A stretch of 43,554 bases of DNA from an uncultured Alphaproteobacteria bacterium (GTDB taxonomy: Bacteria > Pseudomonadota > Alphaproteobacteria > RF32 > CAG-239): assembly GCA_902464275.1 (NCBI GenBank), contig CABQIK010000015.1, positions 1 to 43,554 of the forward strand, in the 5' to 3' direction. The notes beneath the pieces are model-generated. The model was not told the DNA's origin, searched no databases, and worked only from the letters and a program-made list of their open reading frames with translations. The stretch's first letter is position 1. The number at the start of each line of letters is the position of its first letter. A program made the position numbers and the translations under genes. Below, in pieces: positions 18,632-27,255 of this stretch.

Positions 18632-19123
18632 GTGCTTAAAAAAATATCAAAATTAACCAAATGCCTGTTTGTTGGGGCAATGTGGACGAGCGCATTTTTA
18701 TACATCGCTCGCCTGTTGATGATTTATATTTGGAAGTTTGACATTTTTTATGCCAAGCAGTGGAGCGTGGTAAAAGGCTTTTGGAATAATAACGGCGTGA
18801 TAGAAGGCGCCGCAGACTATACCTTTTTTCTGTCGTTGCTGCTTATTGCAGTAATATGGATGGTAGGTTGGGTAAAGCTCTATCGTCTTGATTATGTTAA
18901 ACTTTTACTAGCTCCGCTTAATTACTTTGCTAACCGCAATATTAAAAAATATGAAGAAGCAGACACCCATGTGGTGATAAAAAACATCAAAGTGGGTGAA
19001 AAAATTACGGTTGAAGATATAATCCAAGATCGCATTAAGCAGGAAAAAACCGAGAATGTAAAAGAATCTGACGCTATACGCCGCAGTCTTTCGGAAAAAA
19101 TTATTAACCACAAGGAACAATAA
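18632..19123 (+). CDS. Small membrane protein, paralogue of the next gene's N-terminus
   Basis: A 163-residue protein that begins with GTG directly after the stop of the previous gene; AAGGAA just upstream supports that start. It has two membrane helices (about residues 8-32 and 66-86) and a charged cytoplasmic tail. The first 100 residues align by eye with the start of the gene at 19175: FVGxxWxxxFxxxxRxxM, W-FDIF, a short Trp-rich loop, then a second helix ending in a Trp-Gly/Trp-x-Lys pattern. The tail (IKVGEKITVEDIIQDRI) differs. Not a family I can name; position suggests a membrane component working with the coupling ATPase. Confidence 0.75.
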   Translation: MLKKISKLTKCLFVGAMWTSAFLYIARLLMIYIWKFDIFYAKQWSVVKGFWNNNGVIEGAADYTFFLSLLLIAVIWMVGWVKLYRLDYVKLLLAPLNYFANRNIKKYEEADTHVVIKNIKVGEKITVEDIIQDRIKQEKTENVKESDAIRRSLSEKIINHKEQ

Positions 19124-19174
19124 ATAATTGTTAACCAATACAGAATATGATAACCTCCAAAGCAGGAGAAAAAT

Positions 19175-20707
19175 TTGAAACCGTTAAGAGTTTTGGCACG
19201 AATAGCTTTTGTAGGATGCCTGTGGAGCATAGTCTTCATTGAAGGTATAAGAGTTATTATGCTTGAAAACTGGCATTTTGATATTTTTTGGCCGCCGCAT
19301 TGGATGCACGCATGGAACTTGTGGCTTAATGGGTGGGTTATAGACACTGCCAAAGAATGGGCGTTTATTTTAATCATACTTGCTTTTATTCCGTTATGGT
19401 TGACCGGTTGGATTGCTCTAAGCCTTATTCCGTGGGAAATGTGGGCATTTAAGGCGGTTATGTACCCGATAAATTTGGTGCGCTCAATGTTTAATCCGCT
19501 GAAAATTGTTACCAAAACTCCGGTTGTGGTTAAAAAGAAGTCTTACAAAGAAATTCGTCCTAACGGGCCGCGCGCGCCTATTTATGATTACAATGACGCG
19601 CCTGCCGCCGCGCCGACTCCGGCTGTTACGACTGCGCCTGCCGCGCCTGCGGTTACGGTTCCGGCTGAAAAATCGGCATCGGCTCGCGCAGACCTTAAAA
19701 ACAAGGCCGCTAATGCGCGCGAAACTTTCAGTCATGCCTTGTTTAATTTAGATGATGACGATGATGATTTTGACTTAGATTTTGATTCATTCGGAAAATC
19801 ATCAGACATATTTAAAATAGACAATCAAAAGAAAAATGAAAAACCGGCGCCCAAAAGCAAAGACAGCCGCAATAATCGCTTTGAATTTAATGAAGCCGAT
19901 GATGACGATGATGATTATCGCCCGTCGCGCCGCGACAATAAACCTCGTCGCAGCGATAATGATGATTATGACAACCGCCCTCGTCGTAAAAAATATGATG
20001 ACGATGATGATTATGACGACAAACCGCGCCGCCGCGATGATACCCGCCGCGATGAACGCGGAGTTCGCGACAATCGCGATGATACCCGCCGCGATGCTAA
20101 AAAAGACACCCGCCGCCGTGATGATGTTCGCCGCGATGATGTTCGCGTTAAAGACGATACGCGCAATAAAAACCGCGCCGCTTCCGCTGAAGAACAGCCC
20201 GCGGCACGCTTAAACCCTGTGGCTGATATTTTAACCCAAAAAGGCTATGAACTTATTTCGGGTGTTAACATCGGCAACACTTTGGTTGACTTTGTGGGTG
20301 TTTCGTCAGATAAAATTTGTTTATGCCTGCTTGATAAAGAAACCGGCGATTGGTTGGCCGATGAAGAGCGCTTTAATGATGAAGAGCCTTTATGGTTTTC
20401 TGAAAACAGTCACCGTATATCACCGGTGCGCCGCGCCGATGTTGCCAAACAGGCATTAACCGATAAACTTGAGGGTTCTGATTTAAACCTTGAAGTTTAT
20501 GCTTATGTTGTTATTCAAACCGGCAATATTATTAACGCTGAAGATATGTTTGAGGTTTGGAACGATATGGGTATAGAAGTTACCCGCATTAACCGCGGTA
20601 TGCCCAAAGAAATCAAGCTCTTTTCAAAAACCATTGAAGAGGCTGAAGACAAGCCCGATAAGGCAACTTTGGATACCGTTAAAAAATTAATTCGCAGTTT
20701 AGCATAA
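19175..20707 (+). CDS. Membrane protein with long Asp/Arg-rich linker and C-terminal domain
   Basis: A 510-residue protein with a TTG start, supported by AGGAGAA five bases upstream. Order: two membrane helices in the first ~100 residues, paralogous to the preceding protein; an Ala/Pro/Thr linker; an acidic DDDDDDFDLDFD stretch near 190; a long Asp/Arg-rich low-complexity segment (about 235-335) built from DDxR, RRDD and YDDDDDYDD units; and a compact C-terminal domain from about 345 (QKGYELISGVNIGNTLVDFVGVSSDKI ... ). That domain has the alternating look of a nuclease-fold (NERD-like) module, but I see no complete catalytic set. It ends nine bases before the VirD4-like gene. Likely a partner of that ATPase; exact role unknown. 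Confidence 0.75.
   Translation: MKPLRVLARIAFVGCLWSIVFIEGIRVIMLENWHFDIFWPPHWMHAWNLWLNGWVIDTAKEWAFILIILAFIPLWLTGWIALSLIPWEMWAFKAVMYPINLVRSMFNPLKIVTKTPVVVKKKSYKEIRPNGPRAPIYDYNDAPAAAPTPAVTTAPAAPAVTVPAEKSASARADLKNKAANARETFSHALFNLDDDDDDFDLDFDSFGKSSDIFKIDNQKKNEKPAPKSKDSRNNRFEFNEADDDDDDYRPSRRDNKPRRSDNDDYDNRPRRKKYDDDDDYDDKPRRRDDTRRDERGVRDNRDDTRRDAKKDTRRRDDVRRDDVRVKDDTRNKNRAASAEEQPAARLNPVADILTQKGYELISGVNIGNTLVDFVGVSSDKICLCLLDKETGDWLADEERFNDEEPLWFSENSHRISPVRRADVAKQALTDKLEGSDLNLEVYAYVVIQTGNIINAEDMFEVWNDMGIEVTRINRGMPKEIKLFSKTIEEAEDKPDKATLDTVKKLIRSLA
19970..20175 (+). repeat. Low-complexity Asp/Arg-coding repeats
   Basis: Inside the 19175 gene, GAT and CGC codons alternate in short imperfect repeats. A 22-base unit occurs twice without change, at 20033-20054 and 20075-20096, and shorter versions (for example CGCCGCGATGATGTTCGC) follow. 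Such tracts expand and contract easily, so length variation between strains is expected. Confidence 0.75.
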
Positions 20708-20716
20708 GAGGACAAA

Positions 20717-22945
20717 ATGGCATTACGAGAAAGAGGCGTAGAATGGGAAGAATATGACAAGGCCGTCCGTTGGATGGCCATGACCATGATTATCACCCTT
20801 GTAATTACATTAATTTTAACAATTTTTTCATTGCCGCTTGCCTATTTAATTGAACAAGGCATCTCTAAAAAAACGATTGAAAGCGTTAAAATGTTTTTGC
20901 GCGCCATTCAGGATCGTCCGTCATTTTTGTTTACGCAATATGGCAACTGGATGGAAAAACTTATGTCCAGCAAAGGCTTTTCAATCAGCCATTGGCTGCC
21001 GATTTTGCCTTTTATTTCATTGCCGGTTGGTTTAATTACCGGCGCGGTTGCGTGTCCGTATCGTTTTCAGTCTAATGTTCACGGTTCTGCCCGTATTGCC
21101 ACTTTGCGTGACATCAGTAGCATGGAATTGCTTGGCTTTGACGGTTTTTGTCAGGTGGTTGGCAAAGTTAAGGGCCGTATGTTGTTGTTAAAAGAAACGC
21201 TTTCCACCCTGTGCTGCGCGCCTCCGGGAACCGGTAAAACTGCCGGCGTGGTTATTCCTACCATCTTTAATTCAAAAAAATTAAGTTTGATTATTAATGA
21301 CCCTAAGCCGGAATTGTGCTTTAAAACTTCAGGCGCTCGCGCCAAAGTGGGGCCGGTGTTTGTTATTAACTGGGGTGCTGAAGACAGTCCCTCAGAGGGG
21401 ATTTATTATCCGAGCTGGAACCCGTTATCGCCGAATGCTCTGCCTGAAATGGGACCGGACAGAGATATGTATGTTGACTCTATCTGCAACATTTTGGTTG
21501 AAGACCCCAAAGGCGGCGCTGACCCGCACTGGTCGCAAACCGGCCGCGCGGCGTTAAACGGCTTTATTCACTTTATTTGCTCTAAATGCGAGCGCGCTCG
21601 CGCTAATGATTATTTTATCGGCCGCATTTACGAGGGCAAACTTGATGAAGAAGACAAACGCGTTTTGGAAGGTTATTACCGCGATATGCGTGACCCGATG
21701 GTGCCCAAGGCTATGAATGACCTTAAAAACGGCACCGTTACCATAGACAATTATTTGCCTATCGGCACCTGGAATTTGCTGCCGGAAAAATGGATTGGGC
21801 GCGAGTCAAGTATCGCCATGATTTTGGAATGGCTGACTGAGGCGCAAATTAAACAGGCGCAAGATATTAAGCGCCGCTTGGCAGAAGGCGATCAAATGGC
21901 GGCCATGGCCGACCCGATGCATGATTTGCTTGATGAAGCGGTTGAAGAAGCGCGTAAATTCGGTTATTCGCAACGTTGTTACACTGAATTGAGCTCTCTT
22001 TCCGCTATGCCGGATAAAGAGCGCGGCTCTGTTATTTCAACCGCGTTTGCCGGTATTAACATTTTCAAAAACTCGGCGGTGGTAGCTCGTACCAGCTTTT
22101 CAGATTTGCACTTTAAAGATTTGCGCGGGGTTAAAGATCCGGTTACCGGCGAATGGAAACCTATTTCGGTATACTTGTCCATTAACCAAACCGATGCTCG
22201 CGCTTTGGGTATGATAAGCAGTGTGTTTATTGAACTTATGAGCTCATACTTAATTTCAAATCCGCCAAAATATGAAAACAAGACCGATGGCAAAATGGGG
22301 CCTTATCCGTGCTTGTTTGTGCTTGACGAGTTTCCGCAAATGCCTAAATTAAAAGCGGTTATTGACGGACCGGCGGTCGGACGTGGTCAAAAAGTTTCAT
22401 ACTTGCTTATCGGACAAGACCTAGGCCAAATTTCCGGTAAATACGGTAAAGATGACCTTGAAACGGTAATTTCTACTACCGCATGCAAGATTATTCTTTC
22501 TCAAAACAACGAAGTTACCGCTCAGCGCTTTTCAAAAATGATTGGTAACCGCACGGTGCAAACCACTTCATACTCTAAAAATGAAGGCGGTTTGGGTAAA
22601 GGTTCTAATCCGTTTGCCAAAAACGTAAGTTACAGTTTGCAGGGCGTTTCGGTTATCAGTACTACGCAGCTGTTGAGCTTGCCGATGTTAAAGCAGGTTG
22701 TTTTGATGCAAAGCTATATTGACCGCCCGATTATGGCCGATTCGCCAAGATGGTATCTTGATAAAAACATGCGCAAACTTGCCTCGTTAAAACCGTCGCC
22801 GTTTGTGCCGGATTGGGTTGTGGCTCAGCGTGAAGACATTAACGATGATATGCTTTCAAAACTTGGCATTGACTATGACCCCAATGCTGAAGATACCTTT
22901 GAAGAAGATACCGAGTCTGAAAATGCCGGAGTTGAAAGGCAATAA
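20717..22945 (+). CDS. VirD4/TraG-type type IV secretion coupling ATPase
   Basis: Hexameric inner-membrane ATPases of this family deliver DNA or protein substrates to a type IV secretion channel. The 742-residue protein has two N-terminal membrane helices (about 20-44 and 93-113), then GSARIAT, the usual beginning of the TraG/VirD4 soluble part. The Walker A reads APPGTGKTAG at 168-177 (family typically APTGSGKG) and the Walker B FVLDEFPQMPKL lies near 535. The GQDLGQISGKYG and KIILSQNNEVTAQRFSKMIG segments are typical of the family. The acidic C-terminus (EDTFEEDTESEN) could contact substrates. No VirB, relaxase or pilus gene is in the window, so it is an orphan here. SD AGAGGA is good. Confidence 0.93.
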   Translation: MALRERGVEWEEYDKAVRWMAMTMIITLVITLILTIFSLPLAYLIEQGISKKTIESVKMFLRAIQDRPSFLFTQYGNWMEKLMSSKGFSISHWLPILPFISLPVGLITGAVACPYRFQSNVHGSARIATLRDISSMELLGFDGFCQVVGKVKGRMLLLKETLSTLCCAPPGTGKTAGVVIPTIFNSKKLSLIINDPKPELCFKTSGARAKVGPVFVINWGAEDSPSEGIYYPSWNPLSPNALPEMGPDRDMYVDSICNILVEDPKGGADPHWSQTGRAALNGFIHFICSKCERARANDYFIGRIYEGKLDEEDKRVLEGYYRDMRDPMVPKAMNDLKNGTVTIDNYLPIGTWNLLPEKWIGRESSIAMILEWLTEAQIKQAQDIKRRLAEGDQMAAMADPMHDLLDEAVEEARKFGYSQRCYTELSSLSAMPDKERGSVISTAFAGINIFKNSAVVARTSFSDLHFKDLRGVKDPVTGEWKPISVYLSINQTDARALGMISSVFIELMSSYLISNPPKYENKTDGKMGPYPCLFVLDEFPQMPKLKAVIDGPAVGRGQKVSYLLIGQDLGQISGKYGKDDLETVISTTACKIILSQNNEVTAQRFSKMIGNRTVQTTSYSKNEGGLGKGSNPFAKNVSYSLQGVSVISTTQLLSLPMLKQVVLMQSYIDRPIMADSPRWYLDKNMRKLASLKPSPFVPDWVVAQREDINDDMLSKLGIDYDPNAEDTFEEDTESENAGVERQ

Positions 22946-22965
22946 TCCGTAATTAAGGAACAATT

Positions 22966-23694
22966 ATGGCAGAAAGCATAAAATACATTCCGGTAAAGCA
23001 AATATTTTGGCAGGCATATTTATATATGCAAAACAACTTAAAACAAATCAGGCTGTTTTGGCTTGCTAATTTTGCGCTGTTTGCCTTGTATAGCTTGATT
23101 CCGCAAGATGCGCCGACTCCGTTGCCGGTGCTTGCGGTTTTAAGCTATTATTACTTTTTGTTTGTGTTTTTCAGGGTTTACTTTCATAAAAAGCCGTATT
23201 TTTTAACCATGGATTTTTTCGGCAGCGTAATTCCGTCCACAAAGATGTTTTTCTTTATGTTTGTGGTCGTGTTCTTGTTGGTGATTTTGCCGTTTTTGCC
23301 GCTGTTTATGGGCTTTAACGAACAGTACCTGCTTTGGTTTGAAAAATACATGGCGGCCTTGCAAAATATTGAAGGCAGTATCTTAAATCAAATGGTATTT
23401 GCTGCCGTTTTGCTGTTTTTATCGCCGTTTATTATCAGCCGCCCCACTTTTGCGTGGCTTTCCGCATTACAGGGGCTTAACGGTTCCATGCACAAGGCTT
23501 TTCGTAAAACGCAAGGTAATTATTGGCGTTTTGTGTTGGTAATTGCGCTGCTTGATATTCCGTGCTTTGCCGCTTACGGAGCCGATGTTTTGCTCGGCTG
23601 TCATAATTGGCTGTTTTTGGCGTTCGGTTCGCTGTTCTGCCTATATTTCAGCGTGGTTTTTGCCAAATTGTATGACTTTTTTTATACCGAATAA
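22966..23694 (+). CDS. Unrecognised multi-pass membrane protein
   Basis: A 242-residue, very hydrophobic protein with about six membrane segments (around residues 30-45, 54-72, 86-112, 140-160, 187-207 and 213-233) and a short soluble N-terminus with SIKYIPVKQIFWQAYLYM. The absence of charged residues in most helices argues against a transporter of a known large family; I cannot name it. The ATG has AAGGAA upstream, 20 bases after the coupling ATPase gene. It could be the last gene of that cluster or part of the ligA transcript, whose ATG lies 11 bases after its stop. Confidence 0.75.
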   Translation: MAESIKYIPVKQIFWQAYLYMQNNLKQIRLFWLANFALFALYSLIPQDAPTPLPVLAVLSYYYFLFVFFRVYFHKKPYFLTMDFFGSVIPSTKMFFFMFVVVFLLVILPFLPLFMGFNEQYLLWFEKYMAALQNIEGSILNQMVFAAVLLFLSPFIISRPTFAWLSALQGLNGSMHKAFRKTQGNYWRFVLVIALLDIPCFAAYGADVLLGCHNWLFLAFGSLFCLYFSVVFAKLYDFFYTE

Positions 23695-23705
23695 CGGAGA
23701 TTTAA

Positions 23706-25787
23706 ATGCGTGATATTGCTGATATGTCTGAAGAACAGGCTAAAGCTGAATTACAACACTTGGCTGCTGAAATTGCTAAATCAGACGCCGCCTATTACCA
23801 AAATGATGACCCGTATTTAACCGATTCGGAATATGATGAATTAAAACGCTTAAATGAACAAATTGAGGCAAAGTTTCCGCATTTAATCAGAGCCGACAGT
23901 CCGTCGCAACGGGTCGGTTCGCCGGTAAAAAGCGAGTTCGGCAAAGTGGCGCATAAAGTTCCGATGCTTTCGCTTGCCGATATTTTCAGCGAAGGCGAGT
24001 TGTTTGACTTTGTAAAGAGCGTGCAGCGTTTTTTGAATACTTCCGATGATATTGAATTTACCTCTGAGCCTAAAATGGACGGACTTTCATTTTCAGCGCG
24101 TTATGAAAAAGGCGTTTTAATAAGCGGCGCCACCCGCGGCGACGGCAAAATCGGCGAAGACATAACCGATAATCTTAAAACCATAGCGGGGTTGCCGCAC
24201 AAAGTTTCAGCGCCTGATTTTCCTGAAATTATTGAGCTTCGCGGCGAAGTTTATATGTCTAAGGCTGATTTTATAGAGCTTAACGCTAAAAATGCAGCTG
24301 AAAACAAAAAGCCGTTTGCCAACCCGCGCAACGCCGCCGCCGGATCATTGCGGCAGCTTGACGCCAATATTACCAAACAGCGCAAACTCAGCTTGTTGGT
24401 TTATACCTGGGGTGAGGTCTCTGAAATTGTATGGCGGTCGCAAAGTGAGTTTTTGCAAAAAGTAAAAGCATGGGGATTTCCGGTAAATCCGTATAATCGC
24501 TTGTGCCATAATGCGGCGGAAATTGCCGACAGTTACGAGAGTTTGCAGCAAACCCGCGCCGACCTGCCTTATGATATTGACGGCATAGTTTATAAAGTGA
24601 ACAGCCTGGCATTGCAAAATCGGCTCGGCTTTTTAACCCGCACTCCGCGTTGGGCAATAGCGCATAAGTTTCCGGCCGAAAAAGCAATTACCCGCATTAA
24701 CAATATTCGTATTCAGGTCGGGCGCACCGGCGCTTTAACTCCGGTGGCCGATTTAGAGCCGATTAACGTTGGCGGGGTTATAGTTGCGCATGCCACCTTG
24801 CATAATGAAGATGAAATTAAACGCAAAGACATCAGAATTGGCGATTATGTGGTTATTCAGCGCGCCGGCGATGTTATCCCGCAAGTTCTTGGTGTTGAAA
24901 AAGAGCGCCGTTCTGCCGATTCGGCAGAATACGAGTTTCCGCATTATTGTCCGGAATGCGGCGCGCACGCTATCCGTGAAGAAGATGAGGCGGTAAGGCG
25001 TTGTACCGGCGGACTAAGCTGTCCGGCGCAGGCGATTGAGCGCTTAAAACACTTTGTATCGCGCGAGGCGTTTAATATTGAAGGCTTGGGAAGTAAAATC
25101 ATTGAGCAGTTTTTTAATGAACAAATTTTGCGCAGTCCGGCTGATATTTTTTCATTGGAGCGCCGCAATTTCGGCGGAGATGATTTATTCTCAGCCGGTG
25201 AGGGCTTGCACCTTGAAAACCGCGAGGGTTGGGGCAAAAAATCGGCCGACAATTTGTTTAAGGCGATTAACGAACGCCGCAATATAACTTTGCCGCGCTT
25301 TATTTATGCGCTCGGTATTCGGCAGGTTGGCGCGGCAACTTCTTTGCTGATTGCTAAAAATTACGGCACTTTTGCTAACTTTATGCAGCAAATGCAGGCG
25401 GAAAATTTAGAAAAACTTTTAAGTATAGACGGCATCGGCGCCGCCATGGCTAAAGACATTGTGGAATTTTTCAAAGAAGCGCATAATGTAAAAATCATCA
25501 AAGAGCTGCTAAGCGAGGTTAAAGTTGCTGAATTTCATGATACCGCCGACTATAACTCGCCGTTGTCCGGCAAAACGGTAGTGTTTACCGGCACGCTTGC
25601 AAATATGACTCGCGCTGAGGCCAAGGCCAAAGCTTTGGGTATGGGCGCCAAAGTTGCGGGTTCGGTTTCAGCCCATACCGATTACGTTATCATGGGCGCT
25701 GACGCCGGTTCTAAAGCCAAAAAAGCCCAAGAATTAGGCGTAAAAATTTTAAGCGAAGAAGAATTTTTAAATTTGGCGAACGGTTAA
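23706..25787 (+). CDS. ligA: NAD-dependent DNA ligase
   Basis: Seals nicks in DNA using NAD+. The 693-residue length and domain order are standard: Ia domain (YYQNDDPYLTDSEYDEL), adenylation domain with nucleophile Lys123 in EPKMDG and GDGKIGEDIT, OB-fold, a four-cysteine zinc finger (CPEC ... C ... C), helix-hairpin-helix repeats around SIDGIGAAMAKDIVEFF, and a C-terminal BRCT domain (SGKTVVFTGTLANMTRAEAKA). The ATG at 23706 has CGGAGA upstream. It lies 11 bases after the membrane-protein gene and overlaps the convergent pilin-like gene by two bases at the 3' end. Confidence 0.97.
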   Translation: MRDIADMSEEQAKAELQHLAAEIAKSDAAYYQNDDPYLTDSEYDELKRLNEQIEAKFPHLIRADSPSQRVGSPVKSEFGKVAHKVPMLSLADIFSEGELFDFVKSVQRFLNTSDDIEFTSEPKMDGLSFSARYEKGVLISGATRGDGKIGEDITDNLKTIAGLPHKVSAPDFPEIIELRGEVYMSKADFIELNAKNAAENKKPFANPRNAAAGSLRQLDANITKQRKLSLLVYTWGEVSEIVWRSQSEFLQKVKAWGFPVNPYNRLCHNAAEIADSYESLQQTRADLPYDIDGIVYKVNSLALQNRLGFLTRTPRWAIAHKFPAEKAITRINNIRIQVGRTGALTPVADLEPINVGGVIVAHATLHNEDEIKRKDIRIGDYVVIQRAGDVIPQVLGVEKERRSADSAEYEFPHYCPECGAHAIREEDEAVRRCTGGLSCPAQAIERLKHFVSREAFNIEGLGSKIIEQFFNEQILRSPADIFSLERRNFGGDDLFSAGEGLHLENREGWGKKSADNLFKAINERRNITLPRFIYALGIRQVGAATSLLIAKNYGTFANFMQQMQAENLEKLLSIDGIGAAMAKDIVEFFKEAHNVKIIKELLSEVKVAEFHDTADYNSPLSGKTVVFTGTLANMTRAEAKAKALGMGAKVAGSVSAHTDYVIMGADAGSKAKKAQELGVKILSEEEFLNLANG

Positions 25788-26407
25788 AGCTTGTCTGTAT
25801 CATAACCGATAAGTATAAACACAAAACAAGAATCGGTATTTTCACACATCTTGCAGGCATTATCCATTGTAACCATGTCCATATTTCGCAGATAATTACT
25901 TTTGCCGGTTGCCTGATTGCCGTAATATGAGGTTAAATTGGTAAAACTGCCATCGCTTTCACCGCGCTGAACATATACCCACGAAATGTCATCGGCTCGT
26001 GCTTTCGCCATAATCATAAAATTGCGGCAAATCTCCGAAGCGTAATCGCTGTTATTAATTTCAACGCCGAGAGCATAACCATAAAGCGATGAGTCGCCGG
26101 TATGGTTTTCAAGTTTAATTCGTGAGTTAAAACTATCATAAACATAGTTGGTGTTATCTTTTATCATTTCATCAGGTACGATGCTGAGTTTGTTTAAAGT
26201 ATAAGTCATTTGTATAGGTATTTTACGAAGAGCATCTTGATTGCCGATTATGTAGTCTAAAATATAGCCGATTTGGGTGGTTTGTTTATTTAATTTGTAT
26301 TTAAACATGGCTTTAGAGTATCCGCTTATTGCCCCGACACTCAAAACGCCGATAATTGCCAAAACGCCGAGCATTTCCACCATTGAACGACCATTTTCTG
26401 ATTTCAT
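25784..26407 (-). CDS. Type IV pilin-like (prepilin-type) protein
   Basis: A 207-residue protein with a class III signal region: MKSENGRSMVEMLGVLAIIGVLSV, a short basic leader ending in Gly, Glu at +5 and a hydrophobic helix, which is the prepilin pattern. The residue after the cleavage Gly would be Arg rather than the usual Phe or Met, and the run reads RSMVE where FTLIE is normal. The C-terminal part holds paired cysteines (DNACKMCENTDSC) as in pilins closed by a disulfide. The ATG at 26407 is preferred over an upstream TTG because the leader begins there and GAGGAG lies about ten bases upstream. No peptidase, ATPase or other pilus gene is in the window. Confidence 0.8.
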   Translation of the reverse strand: MKSENGRSMVEMLGVLAIIGVLSVGAISGYSKAMFKYKLNKQTTQIGYILDYIIGNQDALRKIPIQMTYTLNKLSIVPDEMIKDNTNYVYDSFNSRIKLENHTGDSSLYGYALGVEINNSDYASEICRNFMIMAKARADDISWVYVQRGESDGSFTNLTSYYGNQATGKSNYLRNMDMVTMDNACKMCENTDSCFVFILIGYDTDKL

Positions 26408-26802
26408 AATAAAAAATCTCCTCAAATTAGTTGTTTTGAAAAGATTTTAGCTCGCGTTTTTTTTTGCAATATTTACGAGTCCGGGGTGTGTATAAGTTGT
26501 ATTTAAGGTCAAAATCACCAACAATTTATGACACCCCCAAAAGACTTGAATAACAATGATTATGGTAGTAATATTGGATATGAAAATAAAGCTATACCGT
26601 GTACGGTTTTGCTTGATTATTTACGAACGGAAAACATGAGAAATGCAAAAAACAGATAAAAAGCAATTCAAAAAAGAGCTGAAAATATTTATTTTAACTC
26701 TTTTGGTTTATTCGCCAATATTAGTTATCTTGCTGATATGCGCATTTTTTTATTTTGCTGAAAAATATCTTACCATGATTTATGATTAAGCGGTGGTTGT
26801 AT
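26408..26802. other. A/T-rich gap between pilin-like and small membrane-protein genes
   Basis: About 395 bases with little clear coding content. On the plus strand it holds one plausible small membrane ORF (26643-26789) and a weaker one before it (26528-26659). The minus-strand sequence upstream of the pilin-like gene has TTGCAA and TAAAAT, but only about 14 bases apart, so I do not call it a promoter. No tRNA or clear hairpin terminator was seen. Confidence 0.5.
26643..26789 (+). CDS. Possible 48-residue membrane peptide
   Basis: A short frame (ATG to TAA) coding MQKTDKKQFKKELKIFILTL followed by a hydrophobic run through VYSPILVILLICAFFYF and a short end. One membrane helix preceded by a very basic N-terminus is the layout of small membrane peptides or type I toxins. 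The ribosome-binding site is weak (GAG four bases before the ATG), and it has no recognised family. It lies between the pilin-like gene and a membrane protein on the other strand. Confidence 0.35.
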   Translation: MQKTDKKQFKKELKIFILTLLVYSPILVILLICAFFYFAEKYLTMIYD

Positions 26803-27255
26803 TTATTGCTTTTTTGGGAAAAAGCTTTGGCGGGTTGCCCATATTAACGGCCACACCAAAGCAATGATATTAACAGCAAACAGTAAATATTTAACAACCG
26901 TATTAATCGCTTTAAATGTACTTTCGTTTAAAGTTTCAAAATAACTGAGGTTTTCTGAATAAAAACCGTAAGAAAAACCCGAAATTCCAACTAATATAGC
27001 TATGTAAAAATAAATCCCGAACGCCATTAAATAATTGCATAATTTCGGGAGAGCATTTTGCAAATCAGTAATCATTATAATCTTTCTCTTAAAACAAAGA
27101 ACAATAATTCCGACTACAAAGTATATAAAGTTAAGCTGTTTTAATAACAAAAAAAGCCTTATATCCGGAAATGATGCGCGAGCAGTGCTGAAAATAAAAG
27201 AAAAAGCAATGAAAGCTCCGCCTATAATTAAAAACTGTTTCTTAAAAGTGCTCAT
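26803..27255 (-). CDS. Small multi-pass membrane protein, unknown
   Basis: A 150-residue protein with about four membrane segments (near residues 8-24, 42-58, 73-93 and 118-138), few charged residues in between, and a basic C-terminus. I do not recognise the family. Its ATG overlaps the stop of nth by one base, so it is translated from the tsaD-nth transcript; the cause of the linkage is not evident. Its codon use and A/T-richness differ somewhat from nth, which may mean a more recent arrival. Confidence 0.65.
   Translation of the reverse strand: MSTFKKQFLIIGGAFIAFSFIFSTARASFPDIRLFLLLKQLNFIYFVVGIIVLCFKRKIIMITDLQNALPKLCNYLMAFGIYFYIAILVGISGFSYGFYSENLSYFETLNESTFKAINTVVKYLLFAVNIIALVWPLIWATRQSFFPKKQ

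Noticed and set aside
19506..20213. Long reading frames in other phases within the Asp/Arg-rich gene, coding Arg/Leu-rich or Met/Ile-rich protein
   Set aside because: They come from the repetitive GAT/CGC codons read in the wrong phase; no start signal or sensible protein composition.
26400..26475. TTGCAA and TAAAAT on the minus strand upstream of the pilin-like gene
   Set aside because: The spacing is about 14 bases, too short for a normal sigma-70 promoter.
26528..26659. A 43-codon frame just before the small membrane ORF, overlapping it by 17 bases
   Set aside because: No ribosome-binding site, no recognisable composition and a start inside A/T-rich sequence; not supported as a gene.
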